Assembly: GCA_016931085.1 (NCBI GenBank)
Contig: JAFGFO010000178.1
Location: forward strand, 1 to 31,444
Length of the DNA stretch: 31,444 nt
Direction: 5' to 3'
Source of the DNA: Thermoflexales bacterium
GTDB lineage: Bacteria > Chloroflexota > Anaerolineae > Fen-1058
Shown here: piece after piece, positions 1 through 7,508 of the stretch
Numbering within the stretch: the first letter of the stretch is position 1
Layout: each line of letters begins with the position of its first letter
Notes under the pieces: model-generated
The model's database searches: none
What the model saw: only the letters and a program-made list of their open reading frames with translations
Told to the model about the DNA's origin: nothing
Made by a program: the position numbers and the translations under genes

Positions 1-160
1 CGAATTGCACGGGGAATCCAGGCGCCGGCGAAGCGGCGCCTTCGAGCTGCCCAAGATCGGGGGGCAGGTCCCTTTTTGCGCCGGCCAGAACGCCTGGGCC
101 AGCAAGCACAGCCACGCTCAACACAACAGCGATCGCCAAAGCCAGTCTTCGAGTGGTCAT
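1..160 (-). CDS. Exported protein, N-terminal fragment (cut by window edge)
   Basis: Only the first 53 codons are present; the gene continues beyond the window start. The ATG is at 160-158, preceded by a good ribosome binding site (GGAGGT, six bases upstream, near 165-171). The N-terminus reads as a classic Sec signal peptide: MTTRR, then a hydrophobic core (LALAIAVVLSVAVLA) and a likely cleavage region around residues 20-28 (GPGVLAGA). A Pro/Gly/Ala-rich stretch follows. No lipobox Cys is seen, so it is probably a secreted or periplasmic protein rather than a lipoprotein. Its ATG overlaps the TGA of the glycosyltransferase upstream in the operon (ATGA), which implies translational coupling. 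Function cannot be told from this fragment. Confidence 0.7.
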   Translation of the reverse strand, partial: MTTRRLALAIAVVLSVAVLAGPGVLAGAKRDLPPDLGQLEGAASPAPGFPVQF

Positions 161-2616
161 TTTTTACCTCCCAGGAGCTCGTCTATAAAATCCAAATAGC
201 TTTGCGCGCAGGCCGGCCAGCTTTTATCCTGGCTGTAGGCATGGGCCGACTGCACAGCCTGGCGATAGTGGTGCTCGCCTCGCACGAGAGCCAGCATGTG
301 CTTGAACAGCACTTGCTCTTCCGTAGCGTCGACAGGCACCTTGGGGCAGCAGGCGTCGGGATACTCTACGAACGAGCCTACCTCGGATACCAGGCTGGGC
401 TTGCCCTGCCCCAACAGCATGCTGAGCGTGCCAGAGGTCTCGCCGGCGGTGGGATAGCGCAAGTTGATGCCCGCGTCCACGGCTTGCATGGCCATCAGCA
501 TCAGTTCGTAGCTGGCATAGTTCAAGTAGAGATAGATACCTTGAGCGCGTGCCTGGCGAGGGTTGCGCTGCCAGGGCTCGATGGCCTCGGCGGCCGAGCC
601 ATCTACGGGGCCCATGATGAACAGGGCCGTGTTGGGATGCAGGTTGTGCAGGCGCGCAAAGACCTCGAACACGACGGGCATGCGCTTGACACGATGGATG
701 TTGCCAAAGACGCCAAAGATAAAGCCATCCGAGGGAAGCCCCAGCAGTCGCCGGACCAACTGGCCAAAGCGGCCGCCATCGTCCTCCAGCAGGGGCAGCC
801 CAAAATGGATCACGCGCGCCGGCGGCGCGCCGGGATACTGCTTGACCCGATCGATGCTCCACTGGCTGTGGGCGACGACGCCCCGGCTGCTTTGCACGAT
901 GTGCTTGTTGAGCGGAAGCAGGTAATCGTCCAGTTTCCCCATCATATAGTCCACCTGGGCCTTGCGGGCCAGGTCGCTCCCTTCGCAGCAGGTCACTTCT
1001 TGCCAGAATTTTTCAGCGTGACCATTTGTCATAAGCGCGGCGTGGATGAAATGGTAGATGTAAAAGTCGTGCAGCGTGATGATGCCTGGCTGCGTGAGTA
1101 TCGGCGTATACATGTAGCGGTGCAGCGGGTTATTCCCCACCTGGTAAAGGTTCATGTCGTACGGCGAGTGGCTGTGCAGGGCCGGGTAGGCCTTGGCGTC
1201 AAAGGTGGGGAAAGAATCGAACAAGGGCAAGTTGGCGAGCTGGTAGCCGTCTACAAAGATGTCTACGTCGGCGTGCTTGCCCAGTTCGGCGATGAGGTGC
1301 TCGCTGTAATCCGACACGCCCGAGGGGCGGGGGTTGAGCGGCGTCCAAAAAGCCAGCCGCAAGCGGCGGGCCGAGGGCCGGAACGAGGCCGGGAAAACGC
1401 GCTCGAGCGTGTAGAGCGGCGCCTCGGCGGCCTTGGCGTATGACTCCAGGACGGCCGCCGCCGTTCGCTCCCACGTGAAGGGGGCGGCTTGCGCCAGGCC
1501 TCGCTCGCGCAGCTCGGCCTGCAGGGACGGGCTGCCCAAGACTCGGGCGATGCCCCGCGCGATATCGGACGCCTGGTAAGGGTCGACCAGCTCGGCGGCG
1601 GAGCCTGCGATCTCGGGCATAGAGGAAGTGATCGACGTGACTACGGGCGTTCCGCAGCGCATCGCTTCCAACACCGGCAGCCCAAAGCCTTCGTACAGGC
1701 TAGGGTGCAGCAGGAGCGCCGCCCCGTTGTAAAGCGCCACCAGTTGCGGCTGGGTGACGTGGGGCAATAGCTTGACCCTGTCTTGAATGTTCAGCTCGTT
1801 CAACCAGTCTTGGAGCAGCGCACGGTCCGCTTGTGAGAGGGGGCAGCGGATGACCAGCGAGAAAGCCTGCCGCAGGGCGTCTGGCAGCAGGTGGTAGGCT
1901 TCCAGTGTGCGGCGCATGTTCTTGGTGTGATGAAAACCGACCACGCTGAAGAGATAAGGGGCATGGATGCCGGTGTCTGCCAGTTGCTTTTCCACCTCGG
2001 CCGCTCCCAGGGGCGCAAAGCTTGGGTCCACGCCGCCGTAGATGACGTCGATCTTGTCGGGGTCGAGGCGGCTGGTCTTGACCAGGTCGGCCTGCGAGGC
2101 GCGGCTGATGGTCTGCACGCGCTGGGCGTACACGGCCGCGCTCAACCGCTGGGCAAAGCTTTGCCGGCCCCGCTCGCCCAGCCCTCCCAGGTATTCGTCG
2201 TAAAAAGCCAGTGGGATCAGGTCGTAAAACGTGGCGACCCAGCGGGTGCGGTAGAGGCGGCGCGCGCTGAAGGCTTCCCACATCAAGGTGTAGGTGGCGT
2301 GGAACAGCTCGATGCCCGCCTCGATCAGGAATGCTTCCATAGCCGAGTCGAACACGAGCTCGCTGTCAGGATCGATGTGCAAGGCCGTTATGGGCATCTC
2401 GGGGGGAGAAAAGGGCAGGCCGATGGGGTGTAACTGCCAGAGGGGCGACGACAGGTGAAGGCGCGGGGCGGGCAGGGCCGGGTCGAATAACAGGCGGTAT
2501 TCAGCGGGCGAGGCCAGGCCCTGGGCGGCCTGAATCCAGTTGCGCAGGTGCGTGCCGATGCCGCGCTCCTTGTAAGCGTCCAACTGAAGCGGGCGTAAGT
2601 CTATCCCGATACGCAT
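157..2616 (-). CDS. Tandem GT4-GT4 glycosyltransferase (copy 1)
   Basis: An 819-residue protein made of two GT-B glycosyltransferase halves. Residues 1-395 form a complete GT4 unit that opens MRIGIDLRPLQ and carries the EX7E motif EGFGLPVLE at 309-317, followed by EAMRCGTPVVTS. Residues 418-819 form a second unit (RLAFWTPLNPRPSGVSDYSEH) whose equivalent motif is AGETSGTL at 724-731. The second Glu there is Leu, so this half may be altered in catalysis. By family it should transfer sugars from nucleotide-activated donors to a growing glycan on the cytoplasmic face of the membrane. It has the same architecture as the protein at 8888-11338. The stop overlaps the next ATG (ATGA). The start has a weak AGGA about nine bases upstream. 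Donor and acceptor cannot be told. Confidence 0.9.
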   Translation of the reverse strand: MRIGIDLRPLQLDAYKERGIGTHLRNWIQAAQGLASPAEYRLLFDPALPAPRLHLSSPLWQLHPIGLPFSPPEMPITALHIDPDSELVFDSAMEAFLIEAGIELFHATYTLMWEAFSARRLYRTRWVATFYDLIPLAFYDEYLGGLGERGRQSFAQRLSAAVYAQRVQTISRASQADLVKTSRLDPDKIDVIYGGVDPSFAPLGAAEVEKQLADTGIHAPYLFSVVGFHHTKNMRRTLEAYHLLPDALRQAFSLVIRCPLSQADRALLQDWLNELNIQDRVKLLPHVTQPQLVALYNGAALLLHPSLYEGFGLPVLEAMRCGTPVVTSITSSMPEIAGSAAELVDPYQASDIARGIARVLGSPSLQAELRERGLAQAAPFTWERTAAAVLESYAKAAEAPLYTLERVFPASFRPSARRLRLAFWTPLNPRPSGVSDYSEHLIAELGKHADVDIFVDGYQLANLPLFDSFPTFDAKAYPALHSHSPYDMNLYQVGNNPLHRYMYTPILTQPGIITLHDFYIYHFIHAALMTNGHAEKFWQEVTCCEGSDLARKAQVDYMMGKLDDYLLPLNKHIVQSSRGVVAHSQWSIDRVKQYPGAPPARVIHFGLPLLEDDGGRFGQLVRRLLGLPSDGFIFGVFGNIHRVKRMPVVFEVFARLHNLHPNTALFIMGPVDGSAAEAIEPWQRNPRQARAQGIYLYLNYASYELMLMAMQAVDAGINLRYPTAGETSGTLSMLLGQGKPSLVSEVGSFVEYPDACCPKVPVDATEEQVLFKHMLALVRGEHHYRQAVQSAHAYSQDKSWPACAQSYLDFIDELLGGKK

Positions 2617-2663
2617 AAGTGATCGTCCTGGTGCAGCAAGCCTGGCGGCTATGGAAAGCCGCC

Positions 2664-3128
2664 CTACAAAATCGTCTCTCCGGTAGACTCCTGGTCCGCC
2701 CCCGTCTCGGCCAGCCGCGCTTCCAGCTCGGCCAGGCGCATGTGCGTCTCTTGGACCGAATGTGCCATGGATTCCAGGGCTGTAATCGTCTCGCGCAGCG
2801 CCTGGGTCACGGCCATGTTATAGCTGTTTTGCTGGGTGAGCAAGGGGAGCGCATACCACTTGGTGGACATCCAGTTCCATGCGTTGCGCACGGCCACGAT
2901 CAGGCGCCCGACCAGCGGGGCGTGAGAGACGAACGGCATCTCCTTGATCAGCATCTTGCTCTCTAGCTCGGCGACGTGGGCGCGCAGGCTGTCCAGGCGT
3001 GAGAAATGGGACGACAAAACGGCCTGCGCCTCTTTGGCCGAGACGCGATCGGCCGCGTTCACTGCTTCGCGGATGTGGCGCATTTGCTCGGCCGGTGTCA
3101 AGGGCACGGGGTCCTGGGTCATATTCAT
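2664..3128 (-). CDS. Small coiled-coil protein carrying the 34-residue module
   Basis: A 154-residue protein with no enzyme domain that I recognise. Residues 15-62 and 108-142 look like amphipathic or coiled-coil helices rich in Ala, Glu, Leu and Arg. Between them, residues 71-104 hold one copy of a module shared with four other proteins in this locus (G74, R81, Y92, P95, Q100, N104 are its invariant residues). This copy is the Trp-rich type (WNWMSTKWY). There is no signal peptide and no clear transmembrane helix, although the module is hydrophobic and Trp-rich enough to sit at a membrane surface. It lies between the epimerase (13 bases upstream) and the tandem GT4-GT4 enzyme, so it is part of the glycan operon. 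A scaffold or adaptor role is inference. Confidence 0.75.
   Translation of the reverse strand: MNMTQDPVPLTPAEQMRHIREAVNAADRVSAKEAQAVLSSHFSRLDSLRAHVAELESKMLIKEMPFVSHAPLVGRLIVAVRNAWNWMSTKWYALPLLTQQNSYNMAVTQALRETITALESMAHSVQETHMRLAELEARLAETGADQESTGETIL
2817..2918 (-). repeat. 34-residue glycan-locus module, Trp-rich type, copy in the small coiled-coil protein
   Basis: Encodes residues 71-104 of the 154-residue protein. It aligns without gaps to the six other copies. Distinctive residues are WNWMSTKWY in the middle and QQNSYN at the end, where Tyr replaces the usual Phe before the final Asn. Confidence 0.8.
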
Positions 3129-3141
3129 CTCCTTACAAGGC

Positions 3142-5157
3142 CTAGCCGAACAGGCCCGGGTTGGTGTCGATCCAACGCCACAAGCGTTCGATGCCTTCTC
3201 GCACCGAAACGTGCGGCCGCCAGCCCAGCTCGCGCTCGGCCTTGCGGATGTCGCTGACGTAGACGGGTTGGTCGCCGGGCCGCCAGGTGGAGTAGGTGAC
3301 CGGGATGGGGTGGCCGGCCAGCTCTTGCAGGATGGGGCCGAACTCGACCCAGATCGACATGGTGTTGGCCGGCCCGCCGCCGACGTTATAGATTTTCCCG
3401 GACGCCACGTCGATGCGCGCGGCGGCCGCGTCGTAGGCCGCCACCAGGTCGTCGATCCACAGCACGTCGCGCACCTGCTTGCCGTCGCCGTAGATCGTGA
3501 GCGGGCGTCCCAAGCGGGCGGCGATGCAAAAGTGCGCCACCCAGCCTTGATCTTCTACACCGAACTGGCGCGTGCCATAGATACATGACTGTCGGAATAC
3601 CACCGTGCACAGGCCATAGATGCGGGCGTAATCGCGCACGTACTGGTCACCGCAGCCCTTGGAGTTGCCTGAGAAATAGGCACGCCCATTCTGGCGAACC
3701 ATGACGACCGAGTTTGGTACTTCTACGCAATAGACCATGCCATCATAATCAACCCATTCGCTCCGGTCTTGGCCTTGATTGCACTGGGCTGTCCTGGTTG
3801 TGCTGATATAAACCCGGTAAAACCCTTCTTTGTCAAGGGAAACAGATGCGGCCATCCCGCACCTGATGGCAATTTCTTGAACATCATCCGCCAGACGTGG
3901 GGAAACGGTCGTGTATCGCCAACCGTTTTTGCTCTTTTTATCGCCGTCGCCATCAAGCAGGGACTTGAGCAAGACCCTGAGATGTTTCCGACTCAATTTC
4001 TTGATATCTGGTGGAATGTACTTGTCGTGGCTCTTGCCCAGGGATTTGACGTATTCGTACAACTGCCGCGATGTTGCTGTTATGTGATGGTGGTCTACAA
4101 CGGGCGATAGGCCAATCGCACGCATGACGGCGACCGCTTCATCGGTTCGATAATAAGTGGTAAGGGTGACTGTGCAATTCACGGTCTTGAGGTCTTCGTA
4201 ACAGTGCCCCTCGGAGATGTACCACCCCAGAAACCTCAGCCAGTCATCCATGGGAATTGTGAGCGGCTTGAAAGTGTGTTTATGCTTACCTGCCTTGATC
4301 CCGGGCAAGATGAAATAATCTCTCTCTTCGCCATCCTCAACATTTGCTGCCAGGAGATAGGCCATCGTTTTACCCTGCAGCGATTGTGCCTCAATCAGGT
4401 GGGGATGCTCAAGCTCGTCGTGATTGCAATCCCACGACACCAGCATTTTGTGATTGGGGGTTACACACGTTTTGAGGCGGCGATTGGTTTGCGCGTACAT
4501 TTTCCCTTTGTATGGATAGGCAAAATGGTTCGTGGGAGTTTGGTATTCCGCTACCTTTCGCTCGATGTTATAGGTTAGGACTTGGTCTTGGGGATCTAGG
4601 TCATAAAACCTTTTCCATCCCTCGCGGGTCAGGATGTCTGTATCTGCGGAATAACAACACCCGTACGGCGAATGGAAGTCGAGCAGTTGGGTTTCTGGGA
4701 TGCCCAGCGGCAAATCGCGGTAGCGATAGCAGGTCTCGCCCTCGACCACGGCCACCTCTTCCATCCCCCCGTAGACCTTGTTGGTCGAGGCGTAAAACAC
4801 CACCGCCTGGGGCGCGGCGGCCCGCACGGCCTCCAGCACGTTGAAAGTGCCCCAGGCGTTGATCTCGAAATCCTCGCGCGGGTTGGCCACCGAGGTTGTC
4901 ACCGCCACCTGGGAGGCCATGTGATACAGCCGCGCGGTGTCGGCTGGCAGCGCTGCCCGCAGCGCCTCGAAATCGCGGATGTCGCCCTTGACAAAGCTCA
5001 GCTTGTCGCCGTGGTTTTCGCGCAGCCAGGCCAGGTTGGTGTCGGTGCCTTTGCGCGACAGATTGTCAAAGACGACCACGTGGTGTCCCTGCCGCATGTG
5101 GTGATCGGCCAGGTTAGAACCGATGAAGCCGGCTCCGCCGGTGATAAAGATGTTCAT
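3142..5157 (-). CDS. CDP-tyvelose/paratose 2-epimerase-like SDR, interrupted by an intein
   Basis: The 671-residue precursor contains a 340-residue NAD-dependent epimerase of the extended SDR family plus a 331-residue intein (residues 168-498). The host has the NAD-binding GGAGFIG at 7-13, a Ser/Thr region (YASTNKVYG, 122-130), and the catalytic YxxxK split as Tyr165-Gly-Cys167 then Ser499-Lys500. After splicing the site reads SPYGCSKGCGDQYVRDYAR. That sequence, with FRQSCIYGTRQFGVEDQGW and GDGKQVRDVLWIDD, is typical of the CDP-tyvelose 2-epimerase (RfbE) group as I recall it. The family interconverts nucleotide sugars in the cytosol, here presumably for the surface glycan. The enzyme cannot be active before splicing because its active-site motif is interrupted. 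The exact sugar is uncertain. It is 15 bases downstream of a GT4 gene and 13 bases upstream of the small module protein. Confidence 0.92.
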   Translation of the reverse strand: MNIFITGGAGFIGSNLADHHMRQGHHVVVFDNLSRKGTDTNLAWLRENHGDKLSFVKGDIRDFEALRAALPADTARLYHMASQVAVTTSVANPREDFEINAWGTFNVLEAVRAAAPQAVVFYASTNKVYGGMEEVAVVEGETCYRYRDLPLGIPETQLLDFHSPYGCCYSADTDILTREGWKRFYDLDPQDQVLTYNIERKVAEYQTPTNHFAYPYKGKMYAQTNRRLKTCVTPNHKMLVSWDCNHDELEHPHLIEAQSLQGKTMAYLLAANVEDGEERDYFILPGIKAGKHKHTFKPLTIPMDDWLRFLGWYISEGHCYEDLKTVNCTVTLTTYYRTDEAVAVMRAIGLSPVVDHHHITATSRQLYEYVKSLGKSHDKYIPPDIKKLSRKHLRVLLKSLLDGDGDKKSKNGWRYTTVSPRLADDVQEIAIRCGMAASVSLDKEGFYRVYISTTRTAQCNQGQDRSEWVDYDGMVYCVEVPNSVVMVRQNGRAYFSGNSKGCGDQYVRDYARIYGLCTVVFRQSCIYGTRQFGVEDQGWVAHFCIAARLGRPLTIYGDGKQVRDVLWIDDLVAAYDAAAARIDVASGKIYNVGGGPANTMSIWVEFGPILQELAGHPIPVTYSTWRPGDQPVYVSDIRKAERELGWRPHVSVREGIERLWRWIDTNPGLFG
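3664..4656 (-). mobile_element. LAGLIDADG-type intein in the epimerase active site
   Basis: Residues 168-498 of the epimerase precursor, 331 residues. The N-terminal block starts at Cys168 (CYSADTDILTREGWKRFYDL, block A). Block B is CVTPNHKM, with the TxxH at intein residues 66-69. Two LAGLIDADG-like helices follow: LRFLGWYISEG (intein 140-150) and LLKSLLDGDGD (229-239), with acidic residues Glu and Asp in place. Block F is VYCVEVPNSVVMV, and the C-terminus is AYFSGN followed by Ser499 as the +1 residue. The penultimate residue is Gly instead of the usual His, a variant known in some inteins. All blocks expected of a splicing and homing-competent intein are present. The DNA is visibly richer in A+T than the flanking host sequence, which suggests acquisition. 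Boundaries are exact because removing it restores the YxxxK motif. Confidence 0.93.
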
Positions 5158-5172
5158 CCTATACTCCTGTTT

Positions 5173-6252
5173 TTACAAGGTTTGTAGCCATTCGTACAAT
5201 GCTTGCCGTGCTTTGTCTGGATGCCACTTTTGCGCTTGGACGAGTTGACCGGCGATGATTTCCTGGCGATAAGCCGCTTGGCTGCACAACAAGTGCGCGA
5301 TGTGTGCGATCAGGGCCGGGTCTTTGGAGTCAAGCAGCACGCCCGCATTGCCCATGGTATCCTTGACGGCCGAGCTGCGATAGGCGATGATGGGGACGCG
5401 CTGCACCATGGCCTCGACCAGGGGGGCGCAAAAGCCCTCGTGCTCGCTCATGCACACGTACAGGTCGGCCAGTCTGTACAGGCCGGCTACCTGGTCGTCG
5501 TCGGGAAGCCGGCCTGTAAAGATGACCGATTGTTGCAAGCCCAGGCGCTCTACCCAGCGATGGATAGGCTGGGAGTACGTTTCGAAGCTTTCATCTGTTC
5601 CGGCAAAGAACAGGCGTGAATTGGGGTTGATTTGGGTGTGGTAAACGTAAAAGGCGCGAATGATGTCCTCGATGTGCTTGTTTGGCACAATTCTGCCCAC
5701 GTGCAGCCAGTTAATCACGCCAGCCTGCTGATATTTGGCTACTATTTCCTGGGCGGCGAGGCTCTGCGTGGCCTGGATCATGGCGTCAAAATCCAGGATA
5801 AGCGGAATCACGTGGACGTCGCGAAAGCCGGCTCGAATCAATTCTTGCCTATTATAGTCCGAATCGGCCAATCCACCCAGGTGGGCCAACTCGGGCAAGC
5901 TGTCGCGCCCACGGCGCAAGCCCTCGACCCACGGCACACCGATGCGGGCGAAAAAACGAGCCGGCGTGACGTTGTGATAGCATATATAGATCCGCCCTGG
6001 CAATCCCAGCACCCAGTCCTCGCGTTCTCCTCGCCCGCCGTAATGCAACACAATCACATCGTTGGCGTGTTGTTCATACTCGCCAACCAGGCTAACCGGC
6101 ACAGGCATGTCGTCAACCGGCTCAAACGTAAACAGGGCGCTTTCTACCCCGAACGCTTCGGCGGCGCGATGGATGGCGATAGCCTGCGCACTCATGGCAT
6201 CGCCTTTGCTCAACGTCACTGAAAACTGGCACAAGCGGATAGCAGGCTTCAT
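5173..6252 (-). CDS. GT4 family glycosyltransferase
   Basis: A 359-residue single-unit GT-B enzyme. The N-terminal half (to about 165) includes ICYHNVTPARFF, and the linker ADSDYNRQELI matches the usual 'S.YN...L' segment. The C-terminal half has LHVGRIVPNKHIEDIIRAF (183-201), typical of the nucleotide-sugar binding fold, and an EX7E motif EGFCAPLVE at 272-280. By family it moves a sugar from an NDP or GDP donor to a lipid-linked glycan in the cytoplasm. The start ATG overlaps the stop of the three-repeat protein upstream (ATGA at 6249-6252), so the two are translationally coupled. The next gene downstream, the intein-bearing epimerase, begins 15 bases later. Substrate unknown. Confidence 0.88.
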   Translation of the reverse strand: MKPAIRLCQFSVTLSKGDAMSAQAIAIHRAAEAFGVESALFTFEPVDDMPVPVSLVGEYEQHANDVIVLHYGGRGEREDWVLGLPGRIYICYHNVTPARFFARIGVPWVEGLRRGRDSLPELAHLGGLADSDYNRQELIRAGFRDVHVIPLILDFDAMIQATQSLAAQEIVAKYQQAGVINWLHVGRIVPNKHIEDIIRAFYVYHTQINPNSRLFFAGTDESFETYSQPIHRWVERLGLQQSVIFTGRLPDDDQVAGLYRLADLYVCMSEHEGFCAPLVEAMVQRVPIIAYRSSAVKDTMGNAGVLLDSKDPALIAHIAHLLCSQAAYRQEIIAGQLVQAQKWHPDKARQALYEWLQTL

Positions 6253-7508
6253 AAGCGCTCCTCGACCCGGGCGACCATGTGCTTGATCAAGTCCACCAGT
6301 ACCAGGTTAAAATTGCTCTGCCAGGTGGGCGCCTCTGAGGCCCGCTTGCCATACGTTAACACCCGGCTCTCCAAGCGAGTAGCTTGTTGCCTGATCCAAG
6401 GCTTGCCCAGCAAGGCATCGTGCTGTTCCCTCACACGCCAGTCCGTCACTTGCTGGTTGAGGACGGCCAGCGTGTCCACCACCGCCTGGTTAAAAGCGGC
6501 CTGCCGCTCAAAGATGGGGACAACATAAGGCTCGCGCAAATGCGAAGTGAGAGCCTCCCGCAGCCGGGCAATAAGTGGCCCGATGATTGGCTTGTCTGAG
6601 CATACCCGGTATCCGCGTTGGGCAATCTCTATATGGGCCTCGAGTCGCTCCAGGCTGACGGGACGGATGGCAGTGATGTCGCGCAAACAGTCGATTGCCA
6701 AGCGGTTAAAGGTCATCTGTCGTTCGAGGGCCGGATCAATGTAAGGCTCGCGCAGGTGAGAGGTCAAGTTGCGCCGCACCCAGGCAATCAATCCGCCGAT
6801 GATAGCTAGTTTGGATCGCACTTGATATCCTCTCAACGTGACGTCGGGGATGAGCGAGCGTACGTGAAACGTTGTGACGTTCTGGAAGGTGTAAAGCTGA
6901 TCGTAATAGTCCTCAATTTGCTTGGCCAAGCCCTGGATGGCCGTGATGATATCGGCGTTAAACCTATGCTGCGATTGATCCGCGCCTGGCATGCTGATCA
7001 GGCTGATGGTGTACAAGACCTGGTAGAAATCTCGTCCCAGGCAATCTCCATATTCTGGCAAGGGGCCGGCCAGCAGGTCGGGGTTGAGCACGGCGCAGTC
7101 TTGAGCTGCCCGGGCAGCTTCGTCCAGGACGTGCCTGGCGCAGTCGCTGCCAGGTGGCTGGCTGCCGGCGGCGAGCGAGCTGGCTGTCTCTGCGAGGTGT
7201 TGCACGAGTCTCCAGACGATCTCGATTGTCCGGGCCAGGTTCCGGTTAAATATCACCTGCCGTTCGATCGTCGGATCAAAGTACGCTTCGCGCAGGTGGG
7301 AAGTGAGGTTGCGTCGGAGCCGGGCGCCCAATGGCCCGACTAATGGCAGCCTCGCTTGCACAGCGTAGGCGCGGTCGGCCACATCCGCCATGGCTTCGAG
7401 CCTGGCTGGCAAGGCTTGAATATGGGGCAAAGCGCCGGTCAGACTTGGCGAGCCAGAGGCCTCGCCGGCGCTATTGGGTGTTTGCGGGTTCATAGTGCTT
7501 GTAACCAT
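6249..7508 (-). CDS. Three-copy module protein, possible scaffold
   Basis: A 419-residue protein with no recognised enzyme domain. It carries three copies of the 34-residue module at residues 55-88, 235-268 and 307-340. All three are of the TSHLRE type (NLTSHLREPY, then ERQ..FN). Two degenerate traces may exist around 160-184 (ending QHRFN) and 385-405 (ending WQSNFN). The spacers are helical-looking. There is no signal peptide or clear transmembrane helix. The start is uncertain: ATG at 7508 overlaps the FkbM gene by 38 bases, the ATG at 7493 by 23; neither has a clear ribosome binding site. The end overlaps the next GT4 gene by ATGA. Because the same module is fused once each to a GT2, an FkbM methyltransferase and a methyltransferase-like protein nearby, a multivalent scaffold is a reasonable guess, but it is only inference. 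Confidence 0.75.
   Translation of the reverse strand: MVTSTMNPQTPNSAGEASGSPSLTGALPHIQALPARLEAMADVADRAYAVQARLPLVGPLGARLRRNLTSHLREAYFDPTIERQVIFNRNLARTIEIVWRLVQHLAETASSLAAGSQPPGSDCARHVLDEAARAAQDCAVLNPDLLAGPLPEYGDCLGRDFYQVLYTISLISMPGADQSQHRFNADIITAIQGLAKQIEDYYDQLYTFQNVTTFHVRSLIPDVTLRGYQVRSKLAIIGGLIAWVRRNLTSHLREPYIDPALERQMTFNRLAIDCLRDITAIRPVSLERLEAHIEIAQRGYRVCSDKPIIGPLIARLREALTSHLREPYVVPIFERQAAFNQAVVDTLAVLNQQVTDWRVREQHDALLGKPWIRQQATRLESRVLTYGKRASEAPTWQSNFNLVLVDLIKHMVARVEERL
6489..6590 (-). repeat. 34-residue module, TSHLRE type, third copy in the 419-residue protein
   Basis: Encodes residues 307-340. Invariant G, R, Y, P, Q and N are all present. It keeps LTSHLREPY but has Val-Val before the conserved Pro where the other TSHLRE copies have a hydrophobic residue and Asp. 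Confidence 0.8.
6705..6806 (-). repeat. 34-residue module, TSHLRE type, second copy in the 419-residue protein
   Basis: Encodes residues 235-268. It is the only copy with Ala rather than Pro at position 1. It is very close to the FkbM copy (IAWVRRNLTSHLREPYIDP here against VAWVRRNMTSHLREPYLDP), so these two probably share a recent ancestor. Confidence 0.82.
7245..7346 (-). repeat. 34-residue module, TSHLRE type, first copy in the 419-residue protein
   Basis: Encodes residues 55-88. It has all six invariant residues, with Ala in place of the usual Pro before the invariant Tyr (TSHLREAYFDP). Confidence 0.82.

Noticed and set aside
76..1443. A 455-codon open frame on the plus strand
   Set aside because: It is antisense to the tandem GT4-GT4 gene, shows no protein motif, and has the look of a high-GC shadow frame.
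2645..2664. GGCGGCT/AGCCGCC hairpin as a terminator before the tandem GT4-GT4 gene
   Set aside because: There is no U-tract on either strand, and the operon seems to continue. It could be a weak attenuator but this is not supported.
4512..4844. Plus-strand frames over the intein (e.g. 3769-4110, 4204-4578, 4512-4844) as a separate homing gene
   Set aside because: They have no LAGLIDADG or other endonuclease motifs; the intein motifs are in the minus-strand epimerase frame.
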